Made by a program: the position numbers and the translations under genes. A stretch of 15,144 nucleotides of DNA, from NCBI GenBank assembly GCA_036373975.1, contig DASUUR010000029.1, positions 1-15,144 of the forward strand. Direction: 5' to 3'. Shown piece after piece: positions 13,548 through 15,144 of this stretch. The first letter of the stretch is position 1, and each line of letters opens with the position of its first letter. Source of the DNA: DASUUR01 sp036373975. GTDB lineage: Bacteria > Patescibacteriota > Saccharimonadia > Saccharimonadales > Saccharimonadaceae. Under the pieces are notes generated by a model. That model saw nothing but the letters and a program-made list of their open reading frames with translations, was not told the origin of the DNA and did not search any database.

Positions 13548-13967
13548 ATGACAACGAAATTTGATGGCTCCCAGTATATAATTCGTCTTAACAAAGGCGA
13601 GTCCCTCATGGCTTCGCTTACTGAATTCGTGCAAAAAGAAGGTATAAAAGGCGCTTGGGTTAACGGTGTAGGTGGCGCAAGCAGTGCCGAGCTTGGGTAT
13701 TTTAACCTGCAAACCAAAGCCTACGAATGGCGCACGTTTAGTGAGCTTATGGAAGTCACTTCGCTGCAGGGGAATCTGGCAACCCATAATGGCGAGTTGG
13801 CATGGCATTTACATGCGACTGTGAGCGACCGGAACTTCCAGGCATTTGGTGGCCATGTAAAGGAACTAATTGTTGGGGCCACGCTTGAAATATTATTGCG
13901 CCGCTTCGTTATGCCGCTTGAACGAACACAAGACGAAGAGACGGGACTCAACTTACTAGATCTATGA
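13548..13967 (+). CDS. PPC/DUF296 domain protein
   Basis: A 139-aa single-domain protein of the PPC family (plants and prokaryotes conserved, DUF296), the fold also found in plant AT-hook proteins. It is recognised by MASLTEFVQKEGIKGAWVNG near the start, GVGGASSAELGYFN, the His pair in WHLHATVSD and FGGHV. The three histidines are those that bind a metal ion in the bacterial members with known structure. The rest of the domain, LIVGATLEILLRRF, is complete and the length is as expected. Bacterial PPC proteins are often proposed to bind DNA but their function is mostly unproven. The gene ends in an ATGA overlap with rsmA, so the two are translationally coupled and share a promoter. Confidence 0.88.
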   Translation: MTTKFDGSQYIIRLNKGESLMASLTEFVQKEGIKGAWVNGVGGASSAELGYFNLQTKAYEWRTFSELMEVTSLQGNLATHNGELAWHLHATVSDRNFQAFGGHVKELIVGATLEILLRRFVMPLERTQDEETGLNLLDL

Positions 13968-14740
13968 ACGATCCACAGCCCAACAAAAACCTAGGCCAGC
14001 ACTGGCTGCACGACGCTGCAACCTTGCACCATATTTGCGATGCAGCCGACATAACGCCAAACGACACAGTGCTTGAGATTGGGCCAGGGCTAGGCACGCT
14101 CACACAAGTACTGGTTGGGCGTGCCAAAAAGGTGATTGCGGTGGAGTTCGACCCGGACTTGGCAAAGCAGTTGCCAAAGCGCGTGACCGCTAAGAATCTT
14201 GAGGTTGTACAGAGCGATATCCTAAAGTTTAATCTGTCGGGCTTACCCCCCGGCTACAAAGTCGTAGCGAATGTTCCCTACTACATTACAAGCAAAATTG
14301 TACAGCTGCTGCTAACCGCCCAAAACCGTCCGAGCCGAACAGTGTTATTGGTGCAAAAAGAAGTTGCAGAACGACTCGCCGCTGGGCCTGGAGACATGAG
14401 TATTTTAGCCGTCAGCGCCCAGTTATTTGCCGAGGCAAAGCTTGGTAATGTCGTGCCGGCTAAACTGTTTACGCCGCCACCAAAAGTGGATTCGCAGGTG
14501 GTTATTTTAAAAACGCGTACTCAAGAGCTGTTCACGGACATTGATGAAAAGCTATTTTTCAAGGTGGTAAAAGCGGGTTTTTCAGCAAAGCGTAAAAAGC
14601 TGCGGTCGTCGCTAGCCGGTGGCCTAGGGGTTTCTAAAGATGAGGCAGAAACACTGCTCAATAGGGCGGAGGTCAATCCCGACGATCGAGCCGAAGCCCT
14701 ATCGCTTGAGGATTGGACGGCCCTGGCTCGTAGCTTATAG
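13964..14740 (+). CDS. rsmA: 16S rRNA dimethyladenosine transferase (KsgA)
   Basis: Dimethylates the two adjacent adenines in helix 45 of 16S rRNA during small-subunit assembly, using S-adenosylmethionine. The 258-aa length is typical. The KsgA/Erm opening is LGQHWLHD (residues 10-17; usually LGQxFL). The SAM site is visible as EIGPGLGTLT (38-47), acidic Glu61 in VIAVEFD, and SDIL with Asp85. Catalytic motif IV reads NVPYYIT at 103-109 (usually NLPYxIS). VLLVQKEVAERL and the C-terminal KAGFSAKRKKLRSSL are characteristic. Its ATG overlaps the DUF296 stop by four bases. A hairpin follows nine bases after the stop. Confidence 0.97.
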   Translation: MNDPQPNKNLGQHWLHDAATLHHICDAADITPNDTVLEIGPGLGTLTQVLVGRAKKVIAVEFDPDLAKQLPKRVTAKNLEVVQSDILKFNLSGLPPGYKVVANVPYYITSKIVQLLLTAQNRPSRTVLLVQKEVAERLAAGPGDMSILAVSAQLFAEAKLGNVVPAKLFTPPPKVDSQVVILKTRTQELFTDIDEKLFFKVVKAGFSAKRKKLRSSLAGGLGVSKDEAETLLNRAEVNPDDRAEALSLEDWTALARSL

Positions 14741-14748
14741 ATATGTAG

Positions 14749-14778
14749 ACGGCCTACGCCCGAGTGGGCGCAGGCCGT
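14749..14778. terminator. Convergent hairpin between rsmA and the antitoxin gene
   Basis: Arms 14749-14761 and 14766-14778 form a 13-base stem with a GAGT loop. The single internal mismatch is A-C in plus-strand RNA but a G-U wobble in minus-strand RNA, which points to the antitoxin gene as the primary user. Convergent placement lets it serve rsmA too. No clear T-run on either side. Confidence 0.7.
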
Positions 14779-14803
14779 TGATTATGGGTGGACTTGACGA
14801 GGG

Positions 14804-15144
14804 CTAAGACTCGAGGTACTTGGTGGCCATTTCGCGCAGGAGCGTCGGGTCGCCGTCGAACAGCTCTCGTACGGCGCGGATCATCAGCTCACCGATTTCC
14901 TTGTTTCGGGCCTTGATTCGATTGATCTCGGCAAGTTTCGCCTGCAGGGTCAGGCCGCTGGCTTCCTCTTTCGCTAGCCAGTCTGTTGCTTGAGCTGAAA
15001 GTAGCGCAAGCATCTTGTCAAGACGTTCCAAATCCTTGGCTGAGATCATCGAAACGGTAGCGTCTCTTCCGTGTTTTGTGATCTCAATCACGGCGCCAGT
15101 CTCAAGTAGTCTCACACACTCCGAGAACCTGTTCCGGACTTGTC
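14804..15144 (-). CDS. Phd/YefM-like antitoxin (N-terminus beyond window edge)
   Basis: The open frame continues past the right edge, with 112 residues visible. The internal GTG at 15115 is probably not the start, because the residues before it complete a family motif. The first part, QVRNRFSECVRLLETGAV then IEITKHGRDATVSMISAKD and LERLDK, follows the Phd/YefM pattern (a helix, then an I-T-HG strand-turn, then an S/D helix). In that family this part dimerises and binds the operator DNA, while the C-terminal helix blocks the toxin. Here the tail is about 60 residues of charged helix (LAKEEASGLTLQAKLAEINRIKARNKEI and on), longer than in many members. No toxin gene lies downstream, where only the terminator and rsmA are found; a partner, if any, would be upstream outside the window. 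It could also be a stand-alone Phd-like repressor. Confidence 0.65.
   Translation of the reverse strand, partial: QVRNRFSECVRLLETGAVIEITKHGRDATVSMISAKDLERLDKMLALLSAQATDWLAKEEASGLTLQAKLAEINRIKARNKEIGELMIRAVRELFDGDPTLLREMATKYLES

Noticed and set aside
15043..15057. GTTTCGATGAT shared between the antitoxin gene and the leader of the 127-aa paralog
   Set aside because: The copy here is coding sequence of the antitoxin (in TVSMIS) and no other context is shared; judged coincidental.
1..15144. CRISPR array, tRNA, rRNA, insertion sequence or riboswitch
   Set aside because: No regularly spaced repeats, transposase motifs, cloverleaf sequences or long structured leaders were seen when reading both strands; leaders here are too short for a riboswitch.
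1..15144. Alternative genetic code with TGA as Gly (as in Gracilibacteria/SR1)
   Set aside because: TGA is the stop of the DUF296 gene in the overlap with rsmA, and the core proteins have normal lengths with standard stops.

Overview
The window looks like a chromosomal segment of a small-genome bacterium using the standard code (TGA ends one gene). The best guess is a Patescibacteria/CPR member, probably Candidatus Saccharibacteria. This rests on gene content, very short intergenic gaps, several genes apparently transcribed without a leader, and a G5/Rpf-type cell-wall enzyme beside housekeeping genes. The taxonomy is an inference; no marker search was possible.

The backbone is lower glycolysis. 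Phosphoglycerate mutase (414-1058, minus) is followed on the plus strand by enolase, pyruvate kinase, phosphoglycerate kinase and triosephosphate isomerase. These cover every step from DHAP/GAP to pyruvate except GAPDH, which is not present here. Next on the plus strand come a proline-rich single-pass membrane protein translationally coupled to tpiA, a PcrA/UvrD helicase, a secreted DUF348-G5-Rpf protein, a PPC/DUF296 protein, and rsmA, which overlaps the DUF296 gene by 4 bases.

Minus-strand genes of a different character are inserted between these. They are a tandem-HTH LuxR-like regulator (cut by the left edge), a 90-aa orphan, a membrane-anchored alpha/beta hydrolase, a tandem pair of paralogous helical proteins, a 102-aa three-helix membrane protein, and a Phd/YefM-like antitoxin (cut by the right edge). 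By eye they look more GC-rich than the core genes. Where the start is visible they have purine-rich Shine-Dalgarno sites. The five transcription units that end inside the window away from gpmA each finish at a strong GC-rich hairpin. They read like accessory cassettes slotted between core genes.

Regulation visible in the sequence: gpmA, pyk, pcrA and the DUF296 gene have promoter-like -10 hexamers only 6-8 bases before the ATG and no spaced Shine-Dalgarno site, so they are probably translated from leaderless mRNAs. Two divergent promoter pairs are tightly packed. At 1440-1489 the -35 boxes overlap, and at 12280-12338 they are one base apart. Hairpins at the convergent junctions (after pyk, pcrA and rsmA) probably stop transcription from both sides. 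No rRNA, tRNA, CRISPR array, transposase or insertion sequence was seen, and no stretch above 300 bases lacks a gene.
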